DNA of 64,000 nucleotides from a virus: positions 1 through 64,000 of the IMG/VR virus record IMGVR_UViG_3300048592_000418, one strand, 5' to 3'. Position 1 is the first letter of the stretch, and each line of letters starts with the position of its first letter. The notes under the pieces are model-generated. The model did no database searches and was not told the DNA's origin. It saw nothing but the letters and a program-made list of their open reading frames with translations. Below are positions 16,957-24,705 of the stretch, in pieces. The translations under genes and the position numbers were made by a program.

Positions 16957-17399
16957 GCTGTAAACAGCTCGATCACCTGACGGCGCGGATGTTCGATCAT
17001 CCGCTGCGCTATCACGTCGAAAGCGCGAGCCGGCCGCACGTCACGCACCTTTGCGAGCTGAACCTGTATCGCGGAAACGGAAAATGTTCGTGCGAATACT
17101 TCGATTTTACCCTGTCCGGAATTCTCGCGCAGGGCATCACGCCGGCGGATGCCGTTGCGCGCGGAATCGTGAAGCTGGAACGCAAAGACGGCCGTCCGAA
17201 GAAAGACACCCGCGACGCGCTGCGTTGCGATCACCTGATTGAAGCTCGGCGCCAATTCGCCGAAGACATGATCCATGCAATACACTCGAATGAAAAGACG
17301 CACCGGGTTGAAGCGAAGCGGATTTCTAAAGCGGACTTGCTCGCTGCGCGCGAAGAAGTCCGGCACGACATCCGCGAAGCGCATGCCGCGCATTACTGA
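16953..17399 (+). CDS. Hypothetical protein with SWIM-like CxC segment (148 aa)
   Basis: GTG 16953 overlaps the upstream stop by four bases. Residues about 25-50 read HVTHLCELNLYRGNGKCSC, then EYF, resembling a SWIM-type zinc-binding strand pair. The remainder is charged and helical. The last about 35 codons overlap the start of the HNH gene in another frame, so its natural C terminus is uncertain. Confidence 0.5.
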   Translation: MSCKQLDHLTARMFDHPLRYHVESASRPHVTHLCELNLYRGNGKCSCEYFDFTLSGILAQGITPADAVARGIVKLERKDGRPKKDTRDALRCDHLIEARRQFAEDMIHAIHSNEKTHRVEAKRISKADLLAAREEVRHDIREAHAAHY

Positions 17400-17829
17400 A
17401 CAGCGCGCGGCCGAACGGCGCGAATACGCGGAGCTGCGCGAGCGTTACCTTCGCGATCATCCGGTTTGTCAGTTCTGGATCGCCGAGCGCGGACTGGACG
17501 AACAGATCGTTCTTCAGCAGCTCGGCGGAAATCTCCGGCCGGGCGATCTATGGTGGAGCGGCGAGCGCGTGCCGTTCTCGAATCAGATCCATCACCGGAA
17601 CAAATGTCGCCGTGCGCGGCTGACGGATGAACGATGGATCATGGCCGTCTCGCAGCGCGGACATGATGGCATCGAAGGCCGGAAGACATGGGCGCGGGAA
17701 CGCGGCTACCTGCTTCCGATTCAGGCGGACGCGGAAGGTCGCTGGGGCGCCGGGAATCAGGCGTTGACGACGCCGGAACTGATGGCGTCGCGTGTCACGG
17801 TCGCGCCGGCGGAGAAAGTGACGTTTTGA
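17290..17829 (+). CDS. HNH-type nuclease (small, basic)
   Basis: Starting at ATG 17290, the N terminus is strongly basic (MKRRTGLKRSGFLKRTC), typical of phage HNH and NinG-like nucleases. It continues with LRERYLRDHPVCQFWIAERG and the core NQIHHRNKCRRARLTDERW followed by RGHDGIEG, giving a His-His ... His set for metal-dependent DNA cleavage. A start at ATG 17275 is also possible. It overlaps about 110 bases of the preceding gene. It may trim recombination intermediates or cut DNA during packaging; it lacks the NUMOD modules of the homing-type enzymes elsewhere here. Confidence 0.65.
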   Translation: MKRRTGLKRSGFLKRTCSLRAKKSGTTSAKRMPRITEQRAAERREYAELRERYLRDHPVCQFWIAERGLDEQIVLQQLGGNLRPGDLWWSGERVPFSNQIHHRNKCRRARLTDERWIMAVSQRGHDGIEGRKTWARERGYLLPIQADAEGRWGAGNQALTTPELMASRVTVAPAEKVTF

Positions 17830-17832
17830 ATC

Positions 17833-18048
17833 ATGAAACCGAAGAAGCCGAATCGTGACATCGGGACGGATGATCTGACGATTACGTTCGGACCGATCAC
17901 CGTGCAGCGAATCGGGTTCATGGGGAAACGTGGGAAGAAAAATGGGCCGGCTTTGATCACGGTTAAACCTGACGGTCGCATAATTGGTCCGAATGGGCGG
18001 CAACTTCGGGGCAAAGTGACGGTGACAATCACGAGGGAATTCCGATGA
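17833..18048 (+). CDS. Small basic hypothetical protein (71 aa)
   Basis: The frame runs from ATG 17833, three bases after the previous stop, to 18048, where it overlaps the next start. The protein is basic with beta-rich stretches (LTITFGPITVQRIGF, GPALITVKPDGRII, KVTVTITREF). No family recognised. The tight gene packing supports it being real. Confidence 0.5.
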   Translation: MKPKKPNRDIGTDDLTITFGPITVQRIGFMGKRGKKNGPALITVKPDGRIIGPNGRQLRGKVTVTITREFR

Positions 18049-18590
18049 CGCCGGCTGAATACCTCACGCTGAAACAAGCGATCATCGCGCTCGGATACAG
18101 CGAAATGATCGAATGGTCCGAGTCATTGAAGCCGGTCAGTGATCCGGATACGTTTTGGGAGGAATACGCGTGGGTTGTCCTGAACTCCGGCATGAAGGAA
18201 CAGATCGCGCGGCAGATTTGGAACAAGGTTCGTCCGGCCGTGCGCGAAGGTCGCGGCGCCGGATCCGTGTTCGGATACAAGGCGAAAGCGCGCGGGATCG
18301 ATCTCGTTTACGCCGGCCGGCTGAAGCTGCTGCGCACGTATCAGCAAACGCCTGATGCGGAAAAAATGACATGGCTTCGCGGTCTGCCGTTCATCGGGCC
18401 GATCACCGTTTACCATTTGGCGAAGAACTACGGCTTCGATTGCGCGAAGCCGGATCGTCACCTTGTCCGCATCGCCGGATCGGCGGAAGCGGCGCACGCA
18501 CTTTGCGCGCATATCGCGCGCGTCACTGGCGACAGGATTGCGACCGTTGACGTTGTGATCTGGCGCGCCGCAAACCTGAAACTCGCATGA
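18045..18590 (+). CDS. HhH-GPD-type DNA glycosylase-like protein
   Basis: The 181-residue product carries a helix-hairpin-helix LRGLPFIGPITVYHLAKNYG near residues 105-125, followed by KPDRHLVRIAG, whose Asp sits where the catalytic Asp of HhH-GPD base-excision glycosylases lies. The whole chain is helical, and it is shorter than AlkA or MutY/Nth enzymes. There is no iron-sulfur cysteine cluster. It may remove damaged or modified bases from phage or host DNA; the substrate cannot be read from sequence. ATGA-type overlaps on both sides place it in the same operon. Confidence 0.65.
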   Translation: MTPAEYLTLKQAIIALGYSEMIEWSESLKPVSDPDTFWEEYAWVVLNSGMKEQIARQIWNKVRPAVREGRGAGSVFGYKAKARGIDLVYAGRLKLLRTYQQTPDAEKMTWLRGLPFIGPITVYHLAKNYGFDCAKPDRHLVRIAGSAEAAHALCAHIARVTGDRIATVDVVIWRAANLKLA

Positions 18591-18943
18591 ACACGAAAAC
18601 AACGATCACGATTGAGGCATATCGCGAACAATGGAGCGGCGCTGTTGTTCTGATGGCATGGAGAACTGACCCGGACGGAAAGAGTTTCTCCGGCGAAGTG
18701 AAATGGGAGGAAGTGCCGGCCGGAGTTATGCCGCGGCCGATGCTGAAGATTCCACGCGAAGGATCGGAGGACTCAGCGGGGCTTCAGGTTCTCGCCGACT
18801 CGCTTTTTCAGTGCGGAATCCGGCCGTCGCAAACGCTCGGCACGGCCGGCGAAAAGCAGGCGATGGCCGCGCACCTGTCCGACATGCGCACGCTCGCCGC
18901 GCACGCGCTGAAGGTTCAACTTCCGAACACAAAAACATCATGA
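18587..18943 (+). CDS. Hypothetical protein (118 aa)
   Basis: ATG 18587 overlaps the glycosylase stop. The N-terminal half is beta-rich (TTITIEAYREQWSGAVVLMA); the C-terminal half is helical (LQVLADSLFQCGIRPSQTLG, then AAHLSDMRTLAAHALKV). No recognised family. The stop overlaps the next start by four bases. Confidence 0.5.
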   Translation: MNTKTTITIEAYREQWSGAVVLMAWRTDPDGKSFSGEVKWEEVPAGVMPRPMLKIPREGSEDSAGLQVLADSLFQCGIRPSQTLGTAGEKQAMAAHLSDMRTLAAHALKVQLPNTKTS

Positions 18944-19287
18944 CGCCGCAGCAACTTCGCACCGAAGGGTTTTTTCAAATGGTCCGGGAAAACGTGATCG
19001 TGAACACGCCGTTCGAGTTCACGCTGATCCTGAAGGACGAGTTCGGCCGGATCTCCGGCAAATACACGCTGAAGCGCACGCCGGCCGGGAGCTATGACGC
19101 GCAGGCGTCGGATTCACTCGGACCCGGCGGAACGGAACGCGTGCTTGTCGCGGAAACCGCCGTGACATCGCTCCCGCTTCTGCTGAAGCGCAATCCGCAG
19201 ATCCTTCGCGCGCTCGCCATCGCGAAAACCGCTGGCGTGCCGCTGAAGCTGATCGGCATCGAACCGCAAATGTTGAAGCTGTCGTGA
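18940..19287 (+). CDS. Hypothetical protein (115 aa)
   Basis: ATG 18940 overlaps the previous stop. The protein has a beta-rich N-terminal part (FEFTLILKDEFGRISGKYTL) and a helical C-terminal part (SLPLLLKRNPQILRALAIAK). No catalytic or metal-binding motif is visible. It is co-operonic with the GNAT gene, whose GTG start overlaps its stop. Confidence 0.5.
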   Translation: MTPQQLRTEGFFQMVRENVIVNTPFEFTLILKDEFGRISGKYTLKRTPAGSYDAQASDSLGPGGTERVLVAETAVTSLPLLLKRNPQILRALAIAKTAGVPLKLIGIEPQMLKLS

Positions 19288-19742
19288 GCACGATCATTCA
19301 GCGGTTCGACAGCGAAGTTGACGGCTGCAAGCTGATTCACCTGACGGCGCTCGTTCGCATCGGATTGGATCCGACGCGCTCCCCGCAGGAAGTCGGCGTG
19401 CTCGTTACCGTCGGGACCGTGACGCTTTCTCCGCAAGACTGGCACTTCAAACAGTTCTTCGTTGAAAAGGAATTTCGCGCGCAAGGCATCGGCTCCGCCA
19501 TGCTCGCGGCGATGATCGAAATCGCGGACCGGAACGCCGCGTTCAGTATTTCATGCGCCGTTGATCCGAAGAACAACGACGCGCGGAATTGGTATCTCGC
19601 GCGCGGCTTCGTGCCGGTTTATCGCTTCGGCGACGGTGATACGCTGATGGCGCGCGTGCTGGACGCGGGAACTGTAATCGCGGCGGAGCGGTTGAAGGTG
19701 ACGACGGAAAAGCACGGCGCGCCGAAATTTGAATGGTCATGA
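19284..19742 (+). CDS. GNAT-family N-acetyltransferase
   Basis: The 152-residue product has GNAT motif A in the acetyl-CoA-binding position: FFVEKEFRAQGIGSAMLAAM (RAQGIGSA fits R-x-x-G-x-G/A) and motif B NNDARNWYLARGFVPVYRF. GTG 19284 overlaps the preceding stop. These enzymes transfer an acetyl group to an amine; the target here is unknown. A role in modifying host protein or DNA-associated substrates would be speculation. Confidence 0.75.
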   Translation: MSTIIQRFDSEVDGCKLIHLTALVRIGLDPTRSPQEVGVLVTVGTVTLSPQDWHFKQFFVEKEFRAQGIGSAMLAAMIEIADRNAAFSISCAVDPKNNDARNWYLARGFVPVYRFGDGDTLMARVLDAGTVIAAERLKVTTEKHGAPKFEWS

Positions 19743-20302
19743 GCACGTTTCACCTTGATCGAAAAAACGCGTCGAACGACGGACTCGGCTTCGAGCACGA
19801 AATGGAATTCACGTTCGCGGCATACGCTCGCGCGCGCGTCGCGACGGCGCGGAAGGTTTCGCCACCCGCACGGATCGTCGGGAGCTTTTCCGCTCGGAAG
19901 GTGATCTTCATGCCGAACCCATTTCTCGACTTTGCCGGCGCATGGACGAAGCACGCCGGCCGCGCGCTGTTTCTCGAAGCGAAAAGCACCGGCAACGGCC
20001 GCTTGCCGTTCCAGCGCGACGCCGGGATCAAGGTCAGTCAGCTCGAAGCGCTTCTTCAGTGGGCGGACGCCGGCGCGGCCGTCGGCGTGATCTGGCACCG
20101 GACGGACATCAGGAAAACGGCGATGCTGACGCTGTTCGAGCTGTGTCGCGCGAAAGGACAGGACGCCGCAAGCGTCCCGTGGGAAGACGCGCGGCCGGTT
20201 CCGCAGGGCCGCGGCGGCGTGATTCATGACGTGCTCGCCGTGCTGGAAGCCGAATACTATCCGCCGGCGCCGTCCGGCCGTGTCACACTCGTTCCAGCAT
20301 GA
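19739..20302 (+). CDS. RecU-like Holliday junction resolvase
   Basis: The 187-residue product matches the RecU layout: NDGLGFEHEMEFTFAAYARA, then KVSPPARIVGSFS, NPFLDFAGAW, GRALFLEAKSTGNGRLPF and KVSQLEALLQWADAGAAVGV. The Asp of LDF and the Glu-x-Lys of LEAKST form the PD-(D/E)XK metal site that cleaves Holliday junctions. It probably resolves recombination intermediates made by the ERF protein before packaging. ATG 19739 overlaps the GNAT stop. Confidence 0.75.
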   Translation: MSTFHLDRKNASNDGLGFEHEMEFTFAAYARARVATARKVSPPARIVGSFSARKVIFMPNPFLDFAGAWTKHAGRALFLEAKSTGNGRLPFQRDAGIKVSQLEALLQWADAGAAVGVIWHRTDIRKTAMLTLFELCRAKGQDAASVPWEDARPVPQGRGGVIHDVLAVLEAEYYPPAPSGRVTLVPA

Positions 20303-20550
20303 GCCGCTTTCCCCGCAGCGATCCCGCGTCCGGGTGGGCGCACGTTGACGTTCGCCTGAACGCGAACGGGACGTTCGACATCCTGACATCCTTCACGCTT
20401 TGCCCGCTGGGGAATCTTCAGGGTGAAAAGGTGAAGAACCTGAAGCGGACCGGCATCACGGACAAGGGGGAAGCGCTCCGGAACGCCGAAACGCTGGACG
20501 CCTATCTTGAAATGCAGGAAAACCGAGGAACCAAAAAAGGCGAAAAATAA
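20299..20550 (+). CDS. Small hypothetical protein (83 aa), last gene before an operator-promoter
   Basis: ATG 20299 overlaps the RecU-like stop. The product has strands WAHVDVRLNANGTFDILTS and a charged helical end (NAETLDAYLEMQENRGTKKG). Its last codons contain GGAACCAAAAAAGGCG (20527-20542), an imperfect relative of the dispersed operator. No family recognised. Confidence 0.5.
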   Translation: MSRFPRSDPASGWAHVDVRLNANGTFDILTSFTLCPLGNLQGEKVKNLKRTGITDKGEALRNAETLDAYLEMQENRGTKKGEK

Positions 20551-20563
20551 TCGAAAATAGGTC

Positions 20564-20594
20564 TTGCAATGGAACCAAACATGGTTCCTAGTGT
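20564..20594 (+). promoter_or_regulatory. Operator-promoter: TTGCAA + 18-bp palindrome + TAGTGT
   Basis: TTGCAA (20564-20569) is followed after one base by GGAACC-AAACAT-GGTTCC (20571-20588), then TAGTGT (20589-20594). A binding protein would sit between the -35- and -10-like hexamers. The downstream leader contains ACGAAACGAAC before ATG 20622. Confidence 0.7.
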
Positions 20595-20621
20595 CGGCAC
20601 GATAACGAAACGAACACGAAA

Positions 20622-20759
20622 ATGAGCCGCACCGCACAAATCAAATTCAACGGGATTTGCCTGATTCGTCAGCTTATCCGCCGCAACGGCAGCAAAGCCG
20701 TTTTTCACTTCCGCGGGATCATCCGGGCGATCAGCAACGTCAATCTCGCCGCGTCATGA
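20622..20759 (+). CDS. Very small basic protein (45 aa) directly behind an operator-promoter
   Basis: ATG 20622 opens MSRTAQIKFNGICLIRQLIR, then RNGSKAVFHFRGIIRAISN..., 45 residues, ending at TGA 20757-20759, which overlaps ATG 20756 of the next gene. The position behind a promoter, the leader ACGAAACGAACACGAAA and the ATGA overlap support translation. The protein is basic and amphipathic; function unknown. Confidence 0.55.
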   Translation: MSRTAQIKFNGICLIRQLIRRNGSKAVFHFRGIIRAISNVNLAAS

Positions 20760-21766
20760 AACGGAACCCGCTGAAGCACGAAATCGAAGCCGCGAAGCGC
20801 GCGCTCGAAAAAGCGGTCAGTGCGCACAAAGCCGCGATCCGCGACTTGGCGCCGAAGCTCCCGGACACCGGCGGAATGATCGTCCGCATCACGGATCCCG
20901 TCCTGCTGGCGTTCAATGACGTGATTTACACCCACCCGAACGCGGCACAGGTTGCCGGCTACGTCCGCCGCGTCGAAAAGCTCGCGAAGCTCGTTCCCGC
21001 GGTCGCCGCGGCCGGCGCCGCACAGCTCGCGGCCGTCGTTGCGGCCGGAGAAAAGATCGCCGAGCTGAAGAAGCAGAACGACGAAGAAGGCGCGCAGATG
21101 GTGGATGCCGCAGCGCAGGACGAAGCGAATCCGGACCGCAAGGCGGCGCGCGAAATGGGATTCACGGAAGCGACGCTGGCGTTCGTCACGGCCGCGCTGA
21201 AGCCGACGGAAGAGCACCTGAAGGCGGCATATTACGCCGCGAACGTGAAGAATTATCGCGCGGTGATCGCTTCGCTCGAAGCGGCCGGCTGGGACATGGA
21301 AAAGGCGTTCCCGCATCCGCACGGCAGCATGAGCCGCGCGCAGTATCGGAGCGCGGACGCGGCGCGGAAGAATGCGCAGCGATTCACCGAATGGGATCAC
21401 GCGAAGCGCACGCTCGGATCGAATCGTTTCGGCGGGCCGGAGCCGGTGAAACTGAAGCGCACGGAATCCGAACAGCTCGCGAAGCTGATGGAAGACGCCG
21501 CGCGTGACGCGAAGCTGGCGCTTCAAAGCTACTGCTGGAAGCTCGCCGGAAAGATCACTTCCGAACTCGCCGACGGTGACACCGTGACGGCCGCGACGTA
21601 TGCCGGCGGATCGAACGTTTGGGGATGGAGCTTCGTCAACGTGACGACGGCCGCGGGTTCGCAGAGCTGGAAGACGAAGATGATCGTGAACTTCAGCGTT
21701 TACGGGAAGGCGTTCAATCAGTGGCCGACAACGCTCGAATGGAGCAAGGGAGGGAAGTCTTCGTGA
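20756..21766 (+). CDS. Hypothetical protein with N-terminal coiled coil (336 aa)
   Basis: ATG 20756 overlaps the 45-residue ORF. Residues 1-35 (KHEIEAAKRALEKAVSAHKA) and about 90-130 are helical coiled-coil-like. The middle part contains AGWDMEKAFPHPHGSMSRAQ and the C-terminal part is beta-rich with WGWSFVNVTTAAGSQSWKT. No recognised family. Its stop overlaps the GTG start of the GIY-YIG gene. Confidence 0.6.
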   Translation: MKRNPLKHEIEAAKRALEKAVSAHKAAIRDLAPKLPDTGGMIVRITDPVLLAFNDVIYTHPNAAQVAGYVRRVEKLAKLVPAVAAAGAAQLAAVVAAGEKIAELKKQNDEEGAQMVDAAAQDEANPDRKAAREMGFTEATLAFVTAALKPTEEHLKAAYYAANVKNYRAVIASLEAAGWDMEKAFPHPHGSMSRAQYRSADAARKNAQRFTEWDHAKRTLGSNRFGGPEPVKLKRTESEQLAKLMEDAARDAKLALQSYCWKLAGKITSELADGDTVTAATYAGGSNVWGWSFVNVTTAAGSQSWKTKMIVNFSVYGKAFNQWPTTLEWSKGGKSS

Positions 21767-22344
21767 TTGGGATCTATCAGATCCTTTGCGTTTCCTCCGG
21801 CCGGTTTTACATCGGTTCCGGAAGGAACATGCCGGAGCGTTGGAAGCAGCATCGGCGTGATCTTGTCGCCGGCAGGCACTTCAACCCGTTTCTGCAAAAC
21901 GCGTGGAATAAGCACGGCCGCGACGCATTCCGGTTCGTCGTTCTCGAAGTTGTCGCCGACGTGGCGAACCTACTGGAACGCGAGCGCGAGCACATTCTGA
22001 CGCTGAAGCCGGCGTTCAATCTCACGGACACGCCGCAAGGCGGGCCGGTGCGTATCGGCATGAAGAACACGCCGGAGCAAAACGCAAAAATCGCGCGGGC
22101 GCATTTGGGAAAGAAGCATACGCCGGAGACGCTGCGGAAAATGAGTGAGGCGAAGAAGGGCCGTGTTCCATGGAACAAGGGCAAGACTTGCGGTCCGTCA
22201 TGGAACAAGGGCCGCGGCTGGACGCCGGCACAGCGCGAAAAACTGATGAAGGTTCACGCCGAACGCGGTTCGCTGTCACCTGAACATCGCCGAAGCATCG
22301 GCGAGGGTTTGCGCCGCGCGTGGCAAGAGGGACGCAGAACATGA
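21763..22344 (+). CDS. GIY-YIG endonuclease with NUMOD3 repeats (homing-type)
   Basis: Translation from GTG 21763 (GTGA overlap) gives 193 residues starting IGIYQILCVSSGRFYIGSGR, the GIY-YIG catalytic core, with the helix RWKQHRRDL and a Glu near residue 73 (LEREREHILTLKP). The C-terminal half has NUMOD3-type DNA-binding repeats (LGKKHTPETLRKMSEAKKG and MKNTPEQNAKIARAHLG). This is the architecture of segment/homing endonucleases in phages, which cleave related phage DNA and spread. It sits within an operon without disrupting neighbours. The minus-strand HNH protein (29881-30534) shares the LGKKHTPET motif. Confidence 0.88.
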   Translation: MIGIYQILCVSSGRFYIGSGRNMPERWKQHRRDLVAGRHFNPFLQNAWNKHGRDAFRFVVLEVVADVANLLEREREHILTLKPAFNLTDTPQGGPVRIGMKNTPEQNAKIARAHLGKKHTPETLRKMSEAKKGRVPWNKGKTCGPSWNKGRGWTPAQREKLMKVHAERGSLSPEHRRSIGEGLRRAWQEGRRT

Positions 22345-23171
22345 CGACGGACACGCTGAAAATCTATCTCGCGCCGAAGACGGCGAGCGAAGCGGAATAT
22401 CGGCTCGGCGTGATTCTGGATCGCACGAACCGGGAACTCCGCGCGGACAACGTGACACGCGCCGAACTCGAAGCGGCAGCGCGCGCGCTCGCCACCCGCC
22501 GGGCCGGTGAGCACGAATTCGGCCGCGCGGTCTGGAAGCTGATCGCCGATGAACTCGCTTGGGCGGATCACTACGGCGCCGCGGACCGCATTCGCGCGCT
22601 GCTGAAGGGGAAGCCGATCCCGGAGCGCGCACGCGTGCGACCGGCGCCGGGGAATCAGCGCACGAAGCTCTGGACGAACGTTTCCCGGTTCCCGGACGCG
22701 CTAGTTCGCGCGATGATCACGTTCATTCTCGAAGGCGGACGACTGCCGAAGGACTGCCGGATCAAGATCGGGCAGACTCCGCGCGGCTGGGGCAGCGGCC
22801 GGGGCTGGGGCGCGACGGTCAGCAGCGGCTTCAGCGGCCGGCGCACCGTGTCCGGCGGCAAGGCATACGTCCGCGCGCCGGGGCCGGAAACGGATCGCCG
22901 GGTTCTGCGGAACCCCGGACATGGCGGCTACCTTCCGCGCGTTTACTTCGGCGGCGAGGAACGATTTTTTGCCGTGCTCGCGCACGAACTGCGGCACGTG
23001 TTCCAGCCGACGCAATCGAAGTTCCGCGAATGCCGGAACGTGCGGCGGCATCAGCTCGGCACGAACGGCAAACTCTGCGAGGTTGACGCGTGCCTGTTCG
23101 AGATCCGTGCTCTGCGTCGCTTCCGTCGCGAGTTCCCGCGGCCGGCGCCGGCGATCCTTCCTCTCCCATGA
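22341..23171 (+). CDS. Putative zinc metallopeptidase-like protein (HELRH)
   Basis: The 276-residue product has VLAHELRHVFQP near residue 220, a zincin HExxH motif, and EVDACLFEIRALRRFR downstream that could supply the third zinc ligand. The centre is Gly-rich (GWGSGRGWGATVSSGFSGRR). A helical N-terminal domain (KTASEAEYRLGVILDRTNRE) precedes it. Metal binding is likely; the substrate is unknown. ATG 22341 overlaps the GIY-YIG stop. Confidence 0.6.
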   Translation: MTTDTLKIYLAPKTASEAEYRLGVILDRTNRELRADNVTRAELEAAARALATRRAGEHEFGRAVWKLIADELAWADHYGAADRIRALLKGKPIPERARVRPAPGNQRTKLWTNVSRFPDALVRAMITFILEGGRLPKDCRIKIGQTPRGWGSGRGWGATVSSGFSGRRTVSGGKAYVRAPGPETDRRVLRNPGHGGYLPRVYFGGEERFFAVLAHELRHVFQPTQSKFRECRNVRRHQLGTNGKLCEVDACLFEIRALRRFRREFPRPAPAILPLP

Positions 23172-23680
23172 AAACGAAAACGATCAAACCCCGTCCCGGC
23201 TTCAGCGTTTGCGAACTCTCCGGCGGCATGATGCGCGGCGGCGGGACACCGGACGAAGTTCGGCTGGAAATTCGCGATCCAGTCAGCGGCGTTCAATTTC
23301 TCGAACTGCGGATCGATCCCGGCGAAATGATGCGCGCGCTGACAGGCGCGACGGTCAACGCCGAGTTCGAGCTGTCCGCCGTTCACCTGATCGGCATGAA
23401 GCACGAACGGAAAACGGAGCTGATTCCGTTTGACTGCTTCGATCCGAAATCGAAGCGACTCGGCGACGGCTCGCGCATTCAGGAATCGCACCATCAACGC
23501 ACGAACGCCATGCGCAAAGCGCTGGAACCGTTCGAGCGTGACGGCTGGATCGGCGACGGTTCTGATCTGCTGAACATGCACAATCGGATCGGCGGGCGGC
23601 AGGGCGAAAAAATCCCGAAGCAGAAAGTCGGCTTCACGCGCTACGTCCACCCGCAGACCGGCGAGCCGGTCAAAATCTGA
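23168..23680 (+). CDS. Hypothetical protein (170 aa)
   Basis: ATG 23168 overlaps the upstream stop. The first 85 residues are a beta-rich domain (PDEVRLEIRDPVSGVQFLEL, ELSAVHLIGMKHERKTELIP); residues about 100-170 are basic (HHQRTNAMRKALEPFERDGW, GGRQGEKIPKQKVGFTRYVH). No family recognised. Confidence 0.55.
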   Translation: MKTKTIKPRPGFSVCELSGGMMRGGGTPDEVRLEIRDPVSGVQFLELRIDPGEMMRALTGATVNAEFELSAVHLIGMKHERKTELIPFDCFDPKSKRLGDGSRIQESHHQRTNAMRKALEPFERDGWIGDGSDLLNMHNRIGGRQGEKIPKQKVGFTRYVHPQTGEPVKI

Positions 23681-23684
23681 CGCC

Positions 23685-23894
23685 ATGCTGAAGCACGCAC
23701 TTTCCGAAGCGGCGATCACGGCCGCGAAGCTCCGGGCGATGGGATACGCCGATCCGGATCCGAATTCCGCGGCCGGAGTGTTTCGCGCGGCCGAACTCTG
23801 GCATCGCGTCGCGCGCATTCAGCGCAGGCTCGGACGCCGGATGAAGGATTCCGATTGGACACGCGTCCCGCAGTGCTGCGGCGTAGGCGCTTGA
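23685..23894 (+). CDS. Small hypothetical protein (69 aa)
   Basis: ATG 23685 lies five bases after the previous stop. The product is helical and basic (SEAAITAAKLRAMGYADPD, ELWHRVARIQRRLGRRMKD), ending in CCGVGA. No family recognised. Confidence 0.45.
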   Translation: MLKHALSEAAITAAKLRAMGYADPDPNSAAGVFRAAELWHRVARIQRRLGRRMKDSDWTRVPQCCGVGA

Positions 23895-23927
23895 TCCTGT
23901 TTCCGCGCACAGCGAACATTTTTCACC

Positions 23928-24236
23928 ATGGATCCAAAACGACAAGACACACTGAACATCATTGCCGAAGCGCAGGCTGCATGCGCTTTGCCCGTAAAGC
24001 CGCACGCACTGGAAGCGGTCGGAGAAGTTGATCTGAAACGCATGGTTCACGCGCTCGCTGAAAAAGTGCTGATCGAACGTCGGCACGTCGCCGCGCTAAT
24101 GCCGGCCGCGGAAACGTTGCTGCATCACAAGCGCGAGATCGGAAAACAGTTCATCGAATTCCAGTCCGCCGTGGATGGCGTGAAGGCGCAGCAAAAACTT
24201 GTTCGCGCTGCGCGTCGCGACGCCGGGATCGGCTGA
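23928..24236 (+). CDS. Small helical hypothetical protein (102 aa)
   Basis: ATG 23928 begins MDPKRQDTLNIIAEAQAACA. The rest is helical with coiled-coil tendency (EVDLKRMVHALAEKVLIERR, FQSAVDGVKAQQKLVRAARR). The 33-base gap before it contains no operator. Function unknown. Confidence 0.5.
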   Translation: MDPKRQDTLNIIAEAQAACALPVKPHALEAVGEVDLKRMVHALAEKVLIERRHVAALMPAAETLLHHKREIGKQFIEFQSAVDGVKAQQKLVRAARRDAGIG

Positions 24237-24286
24237 TTCATTCACACTGCGCACAGGTTATTCACCGAAGCACGAAAACGACTCAC

Positions 24287-24664
24287 ATGAAGCTGACACC
24301 CGAAAGCACGCGCGTCCTTTACGCGAACAGCGAAGGCGGAACCGTCGTCCTGATCGTCAATCACGTAACGGCCGCGCGTCGCTGGGAGGTTTACGAGCGC
24401 GGGAAAACTTCGAGCCGGGCGGCGTCGCTGAAGGAACGCCAGCAGTTCGAGCACGCGACGAATCCGCGGCGCGGACATATCACGACGCGCGAGGAATGGA
24501 TCGCGCGCCATCCCGGCGACTTCATCGATCCGAGTCTCACGCATCGCGCAGCGCACGGCGAAGCCGGAGGGCCGATGTTCTGGCAATGGCACAAGAGCGA
24601 AGCCGATGCGCGCGAATGGCTGATTTCCGCCGGCGCCGCGATTGACGAAAATTCCGAAAAATAG
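24287..24664 (+). CDS. Hypothetical protein (125 aa)
   Basis: ATG 24287 follows ACGAAAACGACTCAC. The product has a short beta-rich N terminus (TRVLYANSEGGTVVLIVNHV) and a Trp-rich C-terminal part (MFWQWHKSEADAREWLISAG). Its stop (TAG 24662-24664) lies just before the -35-like element of the next operator-promoter. No family recognised. Confidence 0.5.
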   Translation: MKLTPESTRVLYANSEGGTVVLIVNHVTAARRWEVYERGKTSSRAASLKERQQFEHATNPRRGHITTREEWIARHPGDFIDPSLTHRAAHGEAGGPMFWQWHKSEADAREWLISAGAAIDENSEK

Positions 24665-24667
24665 TGC

Positions 24668-24699
24668 TTGCACACGGAACCAAACTTGGTTCCATTGTG
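24668..24699 (+). promoter_or_regulatory. Operator-promoter: TTGCAC + 18-bp palindrome + ATTGTG
   Basis: TTGCAC (24668-24673), then GGAACC-AAACTT-GGTTCC (24676-24693) and ATTGTG. The central bases differ from the commonest copy in one position. ATG 24706 starts 12 bases after the element, so the leader is very short. Confidence 0.65.
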
Positions 24700-24705
24700 G
24701 GCACG

